A DNA stretch of 64,000 nucleotides from Synechococcus sp. RCC307 (GCA_000063525.1 CT978603.1:1607105-1671104); one strand, 5' to 3'; counted from the stretch's first letter, positions 1 to 8,928 are shown. The notes: generated by a model from the sequence alone, not told the origin. Translations and numbers: made by a program.

Positions 1-409
1 GCTCATTGCCCACATAAGCCTTGCGGTTCCAACCACCAGAGGCCGTGCTGCTGTGGGCTGCAGGGATGTGCCGCGAGAGGGCCAGCATCATCGCCAGGGC
101 GTGCTCAGCGGCCGCAATCGTGTTGCCTTCCGGTGAGTTGACCACCAGCACACCGTTTTTGGTGGCCGTCGGAACATCAACGTTGTCGACGCCAACGCCG
201 GCGCGGCCGATGATCTTCAAGCGGGGCGCCGCTTCGATGATGTCCGCCGTCACCTGGGTGCCGGAGCGGATCATCAAGGCGTCGTACTCGCCAACGATGG
301 ATTTCAGCTCGTCAGCTGGCAGGCCCGTACGCACATCGACCTGGGCAACCTGGGACAAGATGTCGATCCCCTTTTGGTCGATGGGGTCAGACACCAAAAC
401 TTTTGTCAT
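1..409 (-). CDS. serA: D-3-phosphoglycerate dehydrogenase, N-terminal part (cut by window edge)
   Basis: SerA oxidises 3-phosphoglycerate to 3-phosphohydroxypyruvate, the first step of serine synthesis. The reverse complement starts with ATG at 409 and reads MTKVLVSDPIDQKGIDIL, followed by the conserved substrate/NAD-domain segment GRAGVGVDNVD near residues 68-78 and NSPEGNT downstream. About 136 residues are visible; the rest of the catalytic domain and the regulatory ACT domain lie beyond base 1. It is transcribed divergently from the membrane-protein gene at 466, with about 55 bases between the two starts. The family assignment is firm; nothing can be said about the C terminus. Confidence 0.95.
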   Translation of the reverse strand, partial: MTKVLVSDPIDQKGIDILSQVAQVDVRTGLPADELKSIVGEYDALMIRSGTQVTADIIEAAPRLKIIGRAGVGVDNVDVPTATKNGVLVVNSPEGNTIAAAEHALAMMLALSRHIPAAHSSTASGGWNRKAYVGNE

Positions 410-465
410 CGTCCGCAGGCATGCGGTGGTCCAGTGTAGAGACCACTGCTGAAGGGCCAAAACTG

Positions 466-963
466 ATGGGACTGTGCGTGGCTGTGCTGCTGAAGGACAC
501 AGGCAGCCGCTCCGAACTCAAGGCCCTGTTGGACGGGCAACCGGGGCTGCAACTGCGTGCGGTGGGCGCCGGCGGGATCGAGCCAGAGCAGGTGGTGGAG
601 CTCAACCCAGCGCTGCAGCGTCAGGGGCGCCAACGGCAAATGGCCACCTGGCTGCTGCCCTTTGGCTTCGGTGCCGGCATGGTGTTCACCTTCATCACCA
701 ACCTCGACACCTTTGCTTTCGCCGGTCCTATCGGCCAGCCCTTGATTGGAGGCTTGTTGGGGCTGGGATCTGGCTGGATGGGCAGCTATGCCGCTGCAGC
801 CAGCGTGACCAGCGACCGCGATGACCAAATTCGCGTGGTGCGCAATCGCCTCAACGAAGGCCAATGCGTGCTGTTGATTGATGCCATACAAAGCGAAATG
901 GTGCCCTGGGCCTTGATCCAGCGCTGCCGCCCGGCCAGCGTCGTGCGGCTCAAGGACGATTAA
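466..963 (+). CDS. Conserved cyanobacterial membrane protein of unknown function
   Basis: This protein of about 165 residues begins MGLCVAVLLKDTGSR. The frame is open further upstream, but this ATG leaves room for the divergent serA start and gives a sensible soluble N terminus. A polar first 60 residues are followed by two hydrophobic stretches, around WLLPFGFGAGMVFTFIT and the Gly-rich GLLGLGSGWMGSY, and then a hydrophilic tail rich in Asp and Arg. It resembles small conserved picocyanobacterial proteins with a Gly-rich hairpin membrane segment, but no function is known to me. It ends five bases before the S4-domain gene and is probably cotranscribed with it. Confidence 0.7.
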   Translation: MGLCVAVLLKDTGSRSELKALLDGQPGLQLRAVGAGGIEPEQVVELNPALQRQGRQRQMATWLLPFGFGAGMVFTFITNLDTFAFAGPIGQPLIGGLLGLGSGWMGSYAAAASVTSDRDDQIRVVRNRLNEGQCVLLIDAIQSEMVPWALIQRCRPASVVRLKDD

Positions 964-968
964 GCGCC

Positions 969-1754
969 ATGATGCCGCGCCGCGACCTGCTCGAGGGGGC
1001 CCGCGATCCCCAAGCACTCGAAGCCCTCATTCAGCAAGCCGAAGTGGTGCTGCGCACCTATCAGCCCAGCTGGAGCGCCTTCCTCACAGGTCCCCAGCGC
1101 GAGGAGGCTGAAGAGCGCTTCGCCCCTTTAGGCGAGCTGCACCTGCGCAGTGCCGGTGGCTTTCCTCAAGCTGAGCGGCGCCTGCTGCAGATCAGCCGCA
1201 GCGATCAAGCGGCTGATGCCGGCGAGCCAGCGCCGCTGGCGCTGGTCGAGGTGAGCGGCAATTTCCTTTTTGACCCCGCTGAGCCAACGGCGATCCGGGC
1301 GGCCTTGATCGACCAGCACAGCATCGATCCGCTCCACCTTGGCGATGTGTTGGTGCGCGGTGATCGCGGCGCTCTGGTGATCGTCACCAGCGCCATGGCT
1401 GAACGCCTGCAGGAGCAATCCCTTCAGGTGCGCAGCGTGGACTGCCAGCTGCAAGCCGGGGATTGGAGCCGGCTTCCCAGCCAGGCCAGCAGCAGCAAAA
1501 GCCTGACCAGCGTGGAAGCCTCCCTGCGGCTCGATGCCATTGCATCAGCTGGTTTTGGGGTTTCTCGCAGCAAGATGGCCACCTGGATCCGTCAAGGACG
1601 CATCCGCGTGGATTGGGCCGTGGTGACCACACCGAGCCGCGAGCTGCAAAACGGAGAACGCGTCCAGCTGGAGGGGCGGGGCGAACTGGTGTTGGATCGT
1701 GTGGATCGCACCAAACGAGACCGCTGGCGCCTGCAAATGACGCGGCGCCGGTAG
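969..1754 (+). CDS. Photosystem II S4 domain protein (YlmH-like RNA-binding protein)
   Basis: The 261-residue protein begins MMPRRDLLEGARDPQ and matches the cyanobacterial/plastid family called photosystem II S4 domain protein. Its C-terminal third is a typical S4 RNA-binding fold: LDAIASAGFGVSRSKMATWI, then RIRVDWAVV and a final strand GERVQLEGRGELVLD. The N-terminal part resembles YlmH proteins of Gram-positive bacteria. The name comes from association with photosystem II function in cyanobacteria and plants; the RNA target is not known to me. It sits five bases after the preceding gene and just upstream of tRNA-Val. Length is normal for the family. Confidence 0.85.
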   Translation: MMPRRDLLEGARDPQALEALIQQAEVVLRTYQPSWSAFLTGPQREEAEERFAPLGELHLRSAGGFPQAERRLLQISRSDQAADAGEPAPLALVEVSGNFLFDPAEPTAIRAALIDQHSIDPLHLGDVLVRGDRGALVIVTSAMAERLQEQSLQVRSVDCQLQAGDWSRLPSQASSSKSLTSVEASLRLDAIASAGFGVSRSKMATWIRQGRIRVDWAVVTTPSRELQNGERVQLEGRGELVLDRVDRTKRDRWRLQMTRRR

Positions 1755-1825
1755 ACCTTCGGTGTGGTGGTAAGTTCCTTTCTCGGCCAACGGCTAGCGG
1801 GCCTCCCGCCTGGCCAAAGCCCAGC

Positions 1826-1897
1826 GGGCGATTAGCTCAGAGGTAGAGCACTACCTTGACACGGTAGGAGTCACTGGTTCGATTCCAGTATCGCCCA
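1826..1897 (+). tRNA. tRNA-Val (anticodon GAC)
   Basis: A 72-base cloverleaf without encoded CCA. The acceptor stem GGGCGAT pairs with ATCGCCC. The D-arm contains TTAGCTCAGAGGTAGAGC, the anticodon stem CTACC/GGTAG encloses loop TTGACAC with anticodon GAC, and the T-arm carries GGTTCGATTCC. The discriminator base is A. It lies between the S4-domain gene and murD on the same strand. Confidence 0.97.
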
Positions 1898-1916
1898 TTT
1901 CAACCATTCACCAAGC

Positions 1917-3293
1917 ATGCAAGATCCTGTCGTGGTGGTGGGTTTGGGCCGCTCTGGCATCGGCGCAGCGCGGCTCCTCAACGCGCGCGATGCCGACGTG
2001 TGGCTGCTGGAGAGCAACAGCAGCGCTGAGTTGAAGCGACGGGCCGATGAACTCAACGCCATCGGCATTCAGGTGGAGCTGGGCAAGCCCCTGGCTTTGG
2101 AGAGCTTTGAGGCCTTGCCACGCTGGCCCTCGACAGTGGTGATCAGCCCTGGCATTGCCTTCGATCATCCGGTGCTCAACCAATTGCGCGATCGGGGCTG
2201 CCGCGTCGTCGGTGAAGTGGAAGTGGCCTGGCAGGCCATGGCGGGCATCCCCTGGATTGGCATCACCGGCACCAATGGCAAAACCACCGTCACGTCCCTG
2301 GTGGCCCATCTGCTGCAACAGGGGGGCCTCGATGCTCCGGCTTGCGGCAACATCGGCGCCTCCGCCGCTGAACTCGCCCTCGCCTGCCTAGAGGGGGAGA
2401 AACCCGAACGGGTGGTGGTGGAGCTCAGCAGCTATCAGATCGAAGCGGCGCCATCGGTGCAGCCCAGCATTGGTGTTTGGACCACGCTGACCCCTGACCA
2501 TCTCGATCGCCATGGCACGCTCGAGCGCTACCGCAGCATCAAGGCGGGGCTGCTGCAGCAGAGCGGGCGGCAGTTTCTCAATGCCGATGATCGCGATCTC
2601 TTCGCCCATGCAGCCGAGTGGCCCCAAGCGCTTTGGGTGAGCGGCCGCGACAAAGACCAATTCAGCGCTGCGATAACCCCGCATCTATGGGTCAGTGGCG
2701 GACAGCTCTGCAATCAAACCGGGCCGCTGTTTCCCTGCGCAGCCTTGGCCATGCCTGGCGCCCACAACCGCCAGAACCTGGCCTTGGCGACGGCTGTGGC
2801 CCTGGAGTGCGGCCTCAGCCCCGCTCAAATCGAAGCGGGCTGCCGCAGCTTCCCTGGCGTGCCCCATCGCTTGGAACGCATCCGCGAGCTCAGCGGCATC
2901 ACCTATTTCAACGACAGCAAAGCCACAAACTACGACGCCTCATTGGTGGCCCTGCAGTCGCTGGAACGCCCGCTGGTGGTGCTGGCTGGTGGGCGCGCCA
3001 AACGCGGAGAGCCCGGCGCCTGGCTGGAGGCCCTGGGCCAGAAAGCAGCGGCTGTGGTGCTCTTCGGCGAAGCACAAAGCACCTTCCGCGAACTGCTCGG
3101 CAGTGCTGGCTATCCCGGCGTGATCGAGCAGCAGGAGCACCTTGATCAGGCGCTGCCGCTGGCACGCCGGCTGGCCGAACAGCTCAACTGCCAAGCGGTG
3201 CTGCTCTCACCGGCCTGCGCCAGCTTTGACCAATACCGCGATTTCGAGGTCAGGGGTGATCATTTCCGTCAGTTGGTGGAGGCCATGGCATGA
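1917..3293 (+). CDS. murD: UDP-N-acetylmuramoyl-L-alanine--D-glutamate ligase
   Basis: MurD adds D-glutamate to UDP-MurNAc-L-Ala in cytoplasmic peptidoglycan precursor synthesis, using ATP. The 458-residue protein has the N-terminal Rossmann-like domain (VVVVGLGRSGIGAARLL), the Mur-ligase P-loop GTNGKTT at residues 118-124, the central NDSKATN segment that marks MurD, and the C-terminal SPACASFDQYRDFEVRGDHF signature. Length is normal. It starts about 20 bases after tRNA-Val, and its stop overlaps the next gene's start by four bases (ATGA), suggesting translational coupling. Confidence 0.97.
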   Translation: MQDPVVVVGLGRSGIGAARLLNARDADVWLLESNSSAELKRRADELNAIGIQVELGKPLALESFEALPRWPSTVVISPGIAFDHPVLNQLRDRGCRVVGEVEVAWQAMAGIPWIGITGTNGKTTVTSLVAHLLQQGGLDAPACGNIGASAAELALACLEGEKPERVVVELSSYQIEAAPSVQPSIGVWTTLTPDHLDRHGTLERYRSIKAGLLQQSGRQFLNADDRDLFAHAAEWPQALWVSGRDKDQFSAAITPHLWVSGGQLCNQTGPLFPCAALAMPGAHNRQNLALATAVALECGLSPAQIEAGCRSFPGVPHRLERIRELSGITYFNDSKATNYDASLVALQSLERPLVVLAGGRAKRGEPGAWLEALGQKAAAVVLFGEAQSTFRELLGSAGYPGVIEQQEHLDQALPLARRLAEQLNCQAVLLSPACASFDQYRDFEVRGDHFRQLVEAMA

Positions 3294-3769
3294 GCGCACC
3301 TGAACCCAAGTGGTGGCTGATGAAAAGCGAGCCCGATGTCTATGGAATTGACCACCTCAAGGCCGAGCAGACCACGCTGTGGGATGGCATCCGCAACTAC
3401 CAGGCCCGCAATTTCATGCGGAGCATGACAGTGGGTGATCGCGCGTTTTTTTATCACTCCAATGCCAAGCCACCGGGGATTGTTGGCCTGATGGAGGTGG
3501 TGGAGACGGGCATCACCGACCCCAGCCAATTCGAGCCGGACAACAAATACTTCGACCCCAAATCCAAACCCGAAGCGCCGCGCTGGGATTGCGTGAAGCT
3601 TCGCTATGTGGGCCGTTTTGCCGCGATGCTCAGCCTCGATGACCTGCGCCAGTCTTTTACAGAAGACGAGCTGGGAGTCATCAAGCGGGGCAACCGCCTA
3701 TCCATCCTTCCGGTGCTCGGCGCCAGCGCCGCGCGACTGCTTGCGCTGCTCGGGCCAGCCACGCCCTAA
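3290..3769 (+). CDS. EVE domain-containing protein
   Basis: A 159-residue single-domain protein of the EVE family, a PUA-like fold related to the modified-base reader Thyn1 of eukaryotes. The family hallmarks are WWLMKSEPDVYGID at the N terminus, then LWDGIRNYQARNFM, GDRAFFYHSN and a C-terminal LPVLGASAARLL. EVE proteins are thought to bind modified DNA or RNA bases; in bacteria the substrate is mostly unknown. It is coupled to murD by a four-base overlap. Confidence 0.9.
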   Translation: MSAPEPKWWLMKSEPDVYGIDHLKAEQTTLWDGIRNYQARNFMRSMTVGDRAFFYHSNAKPPGIVGLMEVVETGITDPSQFEPDNKYFDPKSKPEAPRWDCVKLRYVGRFAAMLSLDDLRQSFTEDELGVIKRGNRLSILPVLGASAARLLALLGPATP

Positions 3770-3832
3770 GCATCCCTTCATGGCAGCAGCCGCTGAGCAG
3801 AGCTAATTTCCGCCCAAATGCGGGGTAACGAG

Positions 3833-4591
3833 ATGACGGCAGCCGGGTCAACATCACCGCTGCCGATTGGCGGCTCGATTAGCCGCGGCTGGCAAGCCTT
3901 TACCCGCGCCCCCTGGGTATTTGTGGGTTTCACCCTGCTGGGGTTGGTGCTCACCTTTTTCACCCAGTGGCTGCAAGACGTGGGCAGCAATGGCGGCGAT
4001 AGCGAAGGCTTTGGTGCCATCGGCTGGGGCCTGGTGGTGGTGATCGGGCTGGTGCTCAATGTGCTGGTCAGCCTGTGGATGAATATCGGCCTGTTCCGCG
4101 GCGCCTGGATTGCGCTGTCGGGCCGCAAACCCAGCTGGGACGATTTCTTCCGCTGGGATGGAAACGCCATGGGGCGTCTGTTCTTGATGGCCCTGCTGCT
4201 ACTCGGCGTCAACATCTTGATCTTGATCATCGCGGGGCTCTCAGGAGCGCTGCTCAGCCTGATCCGCTTCGAACTCAGCGCCTTGCCCTTGCTGGCTGGT
4301 TTGCTGGTGATGATCTATGTGGGCGTCACGCAGATGTTCCACTTGCCCCTGGTGATTGCCCGCGGTGATAGCCCAGTGCCAGCGTTCAAAGCGGGGCGCC
4401 AGGGCGTGGACCCTCAGTTTTTCGGCGTGCTGGGTTTTGGGGCCTTGATGATCCTGATTGTGTTGCTGGGCGTGCTGATCTTTGGCGTGGGCTTGCTGGT
4501 GGCAGCTCCGGTTGTGATTTGCAGCCTGGTGGCGGCTTACCAACACCTCTTCGGCAGCGACGACCGCACCGGCTTTTTGCAGGCCAACTAG
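3833..4591 (+). CDS. Multi-pass integral membrane protein of unknown function
   Basis: A protein of about 252 residues, MTAAGSTSPLPIGGSISRGW onward. A start 15 bases earlier is also in frame; the one chosen follows a GGGG stretch at about the right distance. After a 20-residue polar leader it has roughly five long hydrophobic segments (for example VFVGFTLLGLVLTFF, LGVNILILIIAGL and ALMILIVLLGVLIFGVGLLV). The pattern of a Ser/Gly-rich leader followed by SRGW..F resembles bacterial membrane proteins with duplicated helical repeats, but no function is known to me. Its 3' end overlaps the convergent DUF1818 gene by four bases. Confidence 0.7.
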   Translation: MTAAGSTSPLPIGGSISRGWQAFTRAPWVFVGFTLLGLVLTFFTQWLQDVGSNGGDSEGFGAIGWGLVVVIGLVLNVLVSLWMNIGLFRGAWIALSGRKPSWDDFFRWDGNAMGRLFLMALLLLGVNILILIIAGLSGALLSLIRFELSALPLLAGLLVMIYVGVTQMFHLPLVIARGDSPVPAFKAGRQGVDPQFFGVLGFGALMILIVLLGVLIFGVGLLVAAPVVICSLVAAYQHLFGSDDRTGFLQAN

Positions 4592-4953
4592 AAACTACCG
4601 GCTTTCGCCAGTGCCAAGCACAGTTCCCCACTGGCCGGAGGCTGCCACATCCCCTCCGCGCCACGGCCATTGGGAGAGCTCAACACGAAGCGAAGCCCCC
4701 AGCGCTCGCGATCACCGCTGAGCTCCAACCACCAGGGGCCCCGCTCCAAAGCGATCTCGATCACTTCTTCTGCCATCAGTTGGTCTGCAATGGCGAGATG
4801 CTGCTCCTGCAGGCGCACGCATAGCGCGCTGAGCGAGGCCAGCTCTTCGAGGCTGAGCTCAATCGCCCAGCCCTCGCCACCGATTAAGGCCTGATAGCCA
4901 TCGCGGGATGGATCGACGGCCAAGCGCCAACCCGCTCCCTCCGCCTGCATCAA
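4588..4953 (-). CDS. DUF1818 family protein
   Basis: A 121-residue protein matching the cyanobacteria-specific DUF1818 family: [20 protein letters not shown], then [13 protein letters not shown] and GPWWLELSG, with a basic, Trp-rich character. A structural genomics structure exists for the family, but no cellular role is established. It overlaps the end of rpoZ by four bases (ATGA), so the two are almost certainly translated from one message. Confidence 0.85.
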   Translation of the reverse strand: MMQAEGAGWRLAVDPSRDGYQALIGGEGWAIELSLEELASLSALCVRLQEQHLAIADQLMAEEVIEIALERGPWWLELSGDRERWGLRFVLSSPNGRGAEGMWQPPASGELCLALAKAGSF

Positions 4954-5195
4954 CCAGGCAGAAGATCAGGCTGATCCTGCTCGTCACTGAGCTCGATGAT
5001 GGCGCGCTGCACAGGCTTCACCATCGAGTCATCGAGCAGCCCTTCAAAGTCATCGAAACGGCGCTGCTTGGCGCGAAAGGCAACGCGGACGGTGGTCAAG
5101 TAGCGATTGCTCGACTTCCGAATCAAGCTTTCACCACGCTTGGCAAGATCCTTGGCTTCCGGTTGCTGAGTGAGATACATCGCGCTGCGGCTCAA
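4950..5195 (-). CDS. rpoZ: DNA-directed RNA polymerase omega subunit
   Basis: The small RNA polymerase subunit that helps fold and recruit beta-prime. The protein contains the cyanobacterial omega core [20 protein letters not shown] followed by [13 protein letters not shown] and ends [14 protein letters not shown]. The start is not certain: TTG at 5195 has AAGGG five bases upstream, while the first in-frame ATG at 5180 has no visible ribosome-binding site. The frame is closed by a stop about 40 bases above the TTG, so the N terminus cannot be much longer. It is coupled to the DUF1818 gene downstream. Confidence 0.85.
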   Translation of the reverse strand: MSRSAMYLTQQPEAKDLAKRGESLIRKSSNRYLTTVRVAFRAKQRRFDDFEGLLDDSMVKPVQRAIIELSDEQDQPDLLPG

Positions 5196-5234
5196 ACCGC
5201 CCTTCGGACTTTCAATCTTATCTCGGCACTCATG

Positions 5235-5615
5235 TCACTCAGCGGTTGAAGCCTGTCCGTCGTGAAGCTGGGGGACCCGCACGGGATAGATGCGATCAGG
5301 CACACCAGGGGCCATCAAGCGGATCTGACGCACCAATTGCAACGCATCCAAAGGAGCCCGCAGCAACGGGACCAACTCGTTGATCTGCTCGAGGTGAAGA
5401 CGGTCGCTGCAATCAATCCGCAAGGCCGACCACCCGCGGCTGAGGCGGCAACTCAGCAACGGCTCGAGCCGGGCGAGATCTTCGGTCTCCTCCCGATAAA
5501 ACGAGAGCACAGCCCGCAACAACCGCTCGCCAGCCATCTCATACCCGGACTCATTGATCTCAATGTGAACCGCGCTGGGTGTGGATGGCCGTACTTTCTG
5601 CAATGGTTTCAGCAT
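5235..5615 (-). CDS. Conserved hypothetical protein upstream of rpoZ
   Basis: A 126-residue soluble protein, MLKPLQKVRPSTPSAVHIEI onward, with an alternating charged/hydrophobic pattern (ERLLRAVLSFYREETEDLAR, then LEPLLSCRLSRGWSALRI). No family with a known job is recognised. It lies about 40 bases upstream of rpoZ on the same strand and starts only 17 bases from the divergent Hsp70-like gene, so its promoter must overlap that gene's 5' end or lie inside it. An internal start is possible. Confidence 0.6.
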   Translation of the reverse strand: MLKPLQKVRPSTPSAVHIEINESGYEMAGERLLRAVLSFYREETEDLARLEPLLSCRLSRGWSALRIDCSDRLHLEQINELVPLLRAPLDALQLVRQIRLMAPGVPDRIYPVRVPQLHDGQASTAE

Positions 5616-5632
5616 TCAGGAAAGGATTTGCC

Positions 5633-7153
5633 TTGAGCCAGGGGAGCCTTGCGATCGACTTGGGCAGCTCAAGCACCCTGGTGGGCTGGCAAGCCGCACC
5701 TGGCAGCCCTGGGGAAGTGCTGGCTTTAGCGCCCCTCAGCCGCTCCACAAGCGATGCCAGCATTCCCAGCCTGGTCAGCCCCAGCGGCGGCAGCCGTTGG
5801 CTGTTGGGGCAGCAAGTGATCGAAGCCGGCAGCGAAGCCGAGTGCCTGCGGGATTTCAAAGCGCTGCTCGGGCAAAGCAATGCTCCAACCGCAGCTGAGC
5901 AGGCTGCTGAGGCCTTGCTTCAAGGCATTTGGCAACGGCTGCCGCAGGCCATCCAGCCCCAACGGCTGGTGCTCACCGCGCCGGTCCAGGGCTTCGCGGG
6001 GTATCGGCGCTGGCTGCAGCGGTGGGCCGAGTCCCTCGCCATTGATGAAGTGGCCCTGGTGGATGAACCCACAGCAGCTGCCCTTGGCGCAGGCCTATCG
6101 CCTGGAAGCCTGGTGCTGGTGCTCGATATCGGCGCCGGCACCACCGATCTGGCGCTGGTCAGGCTGGAGGGGGGCGAAGGCCGTGCCATGCCCATGGCCC
6201 AACTGCTGCGCTTTGCGGGCCGCTCTCTAGCGGAACGTCCAGGACAACAACAGCGCACCGCCAAGGTGCTGGGCAAAGCGGGAATCAGCCTGGGGGGGCG
6301 CATGATCGATCGCTGGTGGGCCAAAGCTTTAGGAGCCCCTGAGCCAGCTCCGCAGGCCTGGTTGAACGCTGCTGAGGCACTCAAATGCGCCTTAAGCGAA
6401 ACCACCAGCGCTCAAGTGGTGCTGGAAAGCGAGGCAGGGCCCCGGCCGTTGCAAGGAAGCCGGCGGGAGCTCAACAACGTGCTGGACGCCGCCGGCTTGG
6501 AGCCGCTCTTGGATGGCCTGCTCAATAAAGTGGAGGCTGCGGCCCGGCGGGCCGGCGAATCCCTCGATTCCATCGATGCGGTGATGGCCGTCGGTGGCGG
6601 CAGCGCACTGCCCTGGGTGCAGCAGTGGCTGCAGCGCCGCTTGCCGAAAACAGAGCTCCTGGTCACCCAACCCCTGCAAGCGGTGGTGCTCGGCGCCTTG
6701 GCCATGACTCCAGCTCTGCAGGTGATGGATGTGTTGCAACACGGCATCAGCCTGCGCTGCTGGGACCGGAGGCTGCAGAACCAGCGCTGGCATCCCCTGT
6801 TTTTACCCGGGCAAGCCTGGCCAACCCCGCAACCCCTGGAGCTGGTTTTAGCCAGCCGCGGTGATCAAGCCTGCGTTGAGGTGCAACTGGGCACCCCGAG
6901 CGGTGAATCCAGGGCCGAGGTGGTGTTTGTCGATGGTCTGCCGGTGCTCCGCAGTCAGGAGGCCGGCGAGGCCAGCGTGCGGCCCTGGAACCAACCGGCG
7001 TTGGAGATCCCTCTGCCAGCGGGCGCTCAAGAAGGCCAAGACTGCCTGCGGCTGCGCTTCGGGGTCGACGCCGAACGGCAGCTTTGGCTGGAGGGGTTTG
7101 ATCTTGTTGGCGAGCAACGACTCTCCCGCCAAATCCTCGGCATTGTGGAGTGA
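5633..7153 (+). CDS. Short Hsp70/DnaK-like ATPase-domain protein
   Basis: An actin/Hsp70-fold protein of about 506 residues. The phosphate-1 motif AIDLGSSST begins near residue 7, the connecting segment VDEPTAAALGAG and the phosphate-2 motif LVLDIGAGTTDLALV follow, and the adenosine motif appears as VMAVGGGSALPWVQ. TTG at 5633 is chosen because AGGAAAGGA ends six bases before it; an upstream ATG at 5603 lacks such a site and would crowd the divergent gene. It is clearly shorter than DnaK (about 610-640 residues), with only a reduced beta-rich tail and no helical lid. It is coupled to the next gene by GTGA. Client and role are unknown. Confidence 0.8.
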   Translation: MSQGSLAIDLGSSSTLVGWQAAPGSPGEVLALAPLSRSTSDASIPSLVSPSGGSRWLLGQQVIEAGSEAECLRDFKALLGQSNAPTAAEQAAEALLQGIWQRLPQAIQPQRLVLTAPVQGFAGYRRWLQRWAESLAIDEVALVDEPTAAALGAGLSPGSLVLVLDIGAGTTDLALVRLEGGEGRAMPMAQLLRFAGRSLAERPGQQQRTAKVLGKAGISLGGRMIDRWWAKALGAPEPAPQAWLNAAEALKCALSETTSAQVVLESEAGPRPLQGSRRELNNVLDAAGLEPLLDGLLNKVEAAARRAGESLDSIDAVMAVGGGSALPWVQQWLQRRLPKTELLVTQPLQAVVLGALAMTPALQVMDVLQHGISLRCWDRRLQNQRWHPLFLPGQAWPTPQPLELVLASRGDQACVEVQLGTPSGESRAEVVFVDGLPVLRSQEAGEASVRPWNQPALEIPLPAGAQEGQDCLRLRFGVDAERQLWLEGFDLVGEQRLSRQILGIVE

Positions 7154-7998
7154 CTTGCCCTCCCCCGGTGTCGCCGCGCCGCTCGCGACTACCCAAGGTT
7201 TGGATCTGGAGCTCCATCAGCCTGGTGGGGGCCGTGGCGCTGTCGTTGGGCTGGTGGCAGAGCCAGCTCCCGGCCCGCCTGGCTCAAGCGGTCGACAACG
7301 ACCAACTCGATACCTGTTTGAGGCTGGGCGAACAGCTGGCGGCGCTCCGCAAACTCAACAGCGAAGAGCAGGCCATCGTGGCGGGCTGCCTGCGCACGCA
7401 AGCCAGCCGCAACTGGGAGCAAAAACGGCTGCGGTTAGCCCTCGACCAACAGCGCCAACTGGTGCTGCGCAGCGGCAACCCAGCTGTCGAAGAGCGGCGG
7501 CTGCAGCAATGGCGCCAGCAGATTCAACGCCAAGCCATGGAGGCCTACCAGCGCGGCGAGGCCCGCCAGGCCATGGCCCTGCTCACCAGCAGTGGCGAAA
7601 CCCGCTTCCCCGATGGGCAGCAGCTCCACGCCACGCTGGAGGACCACTGGGCTGCCAACCGCTACGCCTACAGCCAAGCCGCAAGTGCCGCTGCTGGAGA
7701 GGATTGGTGGGAAGCCTTGGATCAGCTCAATCAGCTGAACCACCCCTGGTGGCAGCGCAAAGCCTTGAGCCTGCGCACCGACGTCAGTCGTCAAGCCGCA
7801 GCGATGCAGCGCAGCAATCAACCCAAAGACAGCCACCGCGACAGCGGCGACCAACCAATCTCCGACAGCGAACTCGATGCCGCCGTGCAGCGCCACCTCT
7901 CGCTGGGGTTAAGCGCCTGGCAGGCATTCGAACTGGGCTGCAGCGAACTCGGCGGGCAGGTCTTGGAACAGGGGCCGGAGAGCAGCTGCCAACGTTGA
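7150..7998 (+). CDS. Membrane-anchored hypothetical protein, partner of the Hsp70-like gene
   Basis: A 282-residue protein with a basic leader (SPRRSRLPKVW), one membrane anchor (IWSSISLVGAVALSLGW) near residues 19-38, and a long Gln/Arg/Ala-rich helical periplasmic or cytoplasmic domain. GTG at 7150 overlaps the Hsp70-like stop (GTGA), implying stoichiometric expression. The helical repeats (for example EAYQRGEARQAMALL) look TPR-like, though no TPR consensus can be fixed by eye. A role as membrane tether or co-chaperone of the short Hsp70 is an inference from coupling only. Confidence 0.65.
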   Translation: MTCPPPVSPRRSRLPKVWIWSSISLVGAVALSLGWWQSQLPARLAQAVDNDQLDTCLRLGEQLAALRKLNSEEQAIVAGCLRTQASRNWEQKRLRLALDQQRQLVLRSGNPAVEERRLQQWRQQIQRQAMEAYQRGEARQAMALLTSSGETRFPDGQQLHATLEDHWAANRYAYSQAASAAAGEDWWEALDQLNQLNHPWWQRKALSLRTDVSRQAAAMQRSNQPKDSHRDSGDQPISDSELDAAVQRHLSLGLSAWQAFELGCSELGGQVLEQGPESSCQR

Positions 7999-8031
7999 GT
8001 GACAGGATGTGTTGGCTTGAGAGCCGCAGCC

Positions 8032-8253
8032 ATGCAGCAGGGTGACCGTGTCCGGGTAAAGGAGTCTGTGGTGGTGTTCACCCATCCAGAACATCGCGGC
8101 CAAGCCTTTGACATGCAGGGCCAAGAGGGCGATGTGGCCACCGTGCTGAACGACTGGAAGGGGCGCACCATCAGCCCCACCCTCCCGGTGATCGTGGCCT
8201 TTGGCCGCTACAAGGCCCACTTCCGCGCCGAGGAACTCGAAGCAATCAGCTGA
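8032..8253 (+). CDS. ftrV: Ferredoxin-thioredoxin reductase, variable chain
   Basis: The small heart-shaped partner subunit of ferredoxin:thioredoxin reductase, which links photosynthetic electrons to thioredoxin. The 73-residue product from ATG 8032 has the SH3-like beta-barrel sequence QGDRVRVKESVVVFTHPEH, then AFDMQGQEGDVATVL and [16 protein letters not shown]. The frame is open about 30 bases upstream, but family members start immediately before GDRV. It ends eight bases inside the convergent pyrR gene. Confidence 0.93.
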   Translation: MQQGDRVRVKESVVVFTHPEHRGQAFDMQGQEGDVATVLNDWKGRTISPTLPVIVAFGRYKAHFRAEELEAIS

Positions 8254-8821
8254 TGTCCTGGAGCGGACGCAGCAGCACAACCCCCTCTTCCCCATCCACC
8301 TCTTGCAACATCAGGTGGATGAATTCATGGCGGCTGGTGGGCACCACACGGCCGACAAAATCGGGCTGAATCGGGAGCTCCCGGTGGCCGCGATCCACCA
8401 TGGCCAGCAATTTCACGCAGGCGGGGCGACCCCAGGTGTGCAGAGCCTCCAGGGCCGCGCGCACGGTGCGGCCAGTGAAGACCACGTCATCGACCAAAAC
8501 CACCTCACGACCTTCCACAGGAACCGGCAACGCCGTGGGCTCGGCTAAGCGCGTGCCAACGCGCTCGAGGTCGTCGCGATGAAAGGTGGGATCCAGGACT
8601 CCCTGATCCACCGCGTGGCCGAGTTCTCGCTCCAACTCAGTGGCCAAGACGCGCGCCAGAGCGGCACCGCGGGTGGGAATCCCCAGCAGCAGCAAGCGCT
8701 GGCTATCTCCGGCTGACTCCAACACTTGGGAGCACAAGCGTGCAACCGTGCGCTGCAGATCCTGCGGATCGAGCAGGGTTCGCCGCTCACAGGCCTCCGT
8801 TGGCAGTGATCCACGGCTCAT
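8246..8821 (-). CDS. pyrR: Bifunctional pyrimidine operon regulator / uracil phosphoribosyltransferase
   Basis: PyrR-family phosphoribosyltransferase of 191 residues. The PRPP-binding loop [18 protein letters not shown] is intact, the N-terminal region has [18 protein letters not shown], and FHRDD is also visible. In Bacillus PyrR binds pyr mRNA and also makes UMP from uracil; in cyanobacteria the RNA-binding role is not established. It is transcribed divergently from gpmI, with the intervening 107 bases serving both promoters. Confidence 0.93.
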   Translation of the reverse strand: MSRGSLPTEACERRTLLDPQDLQRTVARLCSQVLESAGDSQRLLLLGIPTRGAALARVLATELERELGHAVDQGVLDPTFHRDDLERVGTRLAEPTALPVPVEGREVVLVDDVVFTGRTVRAALEALHTWGRPACVKLLAMVDRGHRELPIQPDFVGRVVPTSRHEFIHLMLQEVDGEEGVVLLRPLQDIS

Positions 8822-8928
8822 GTCCTCAGGTTAGTGGAGCTGATGGGGAAAACCTGACGGCAGCCTTACCGAAGTGGGTTCTCACGCCGGTGGGATGTAA
8901 TTTGCCCTCAGATGACGGGAGCGATCGG

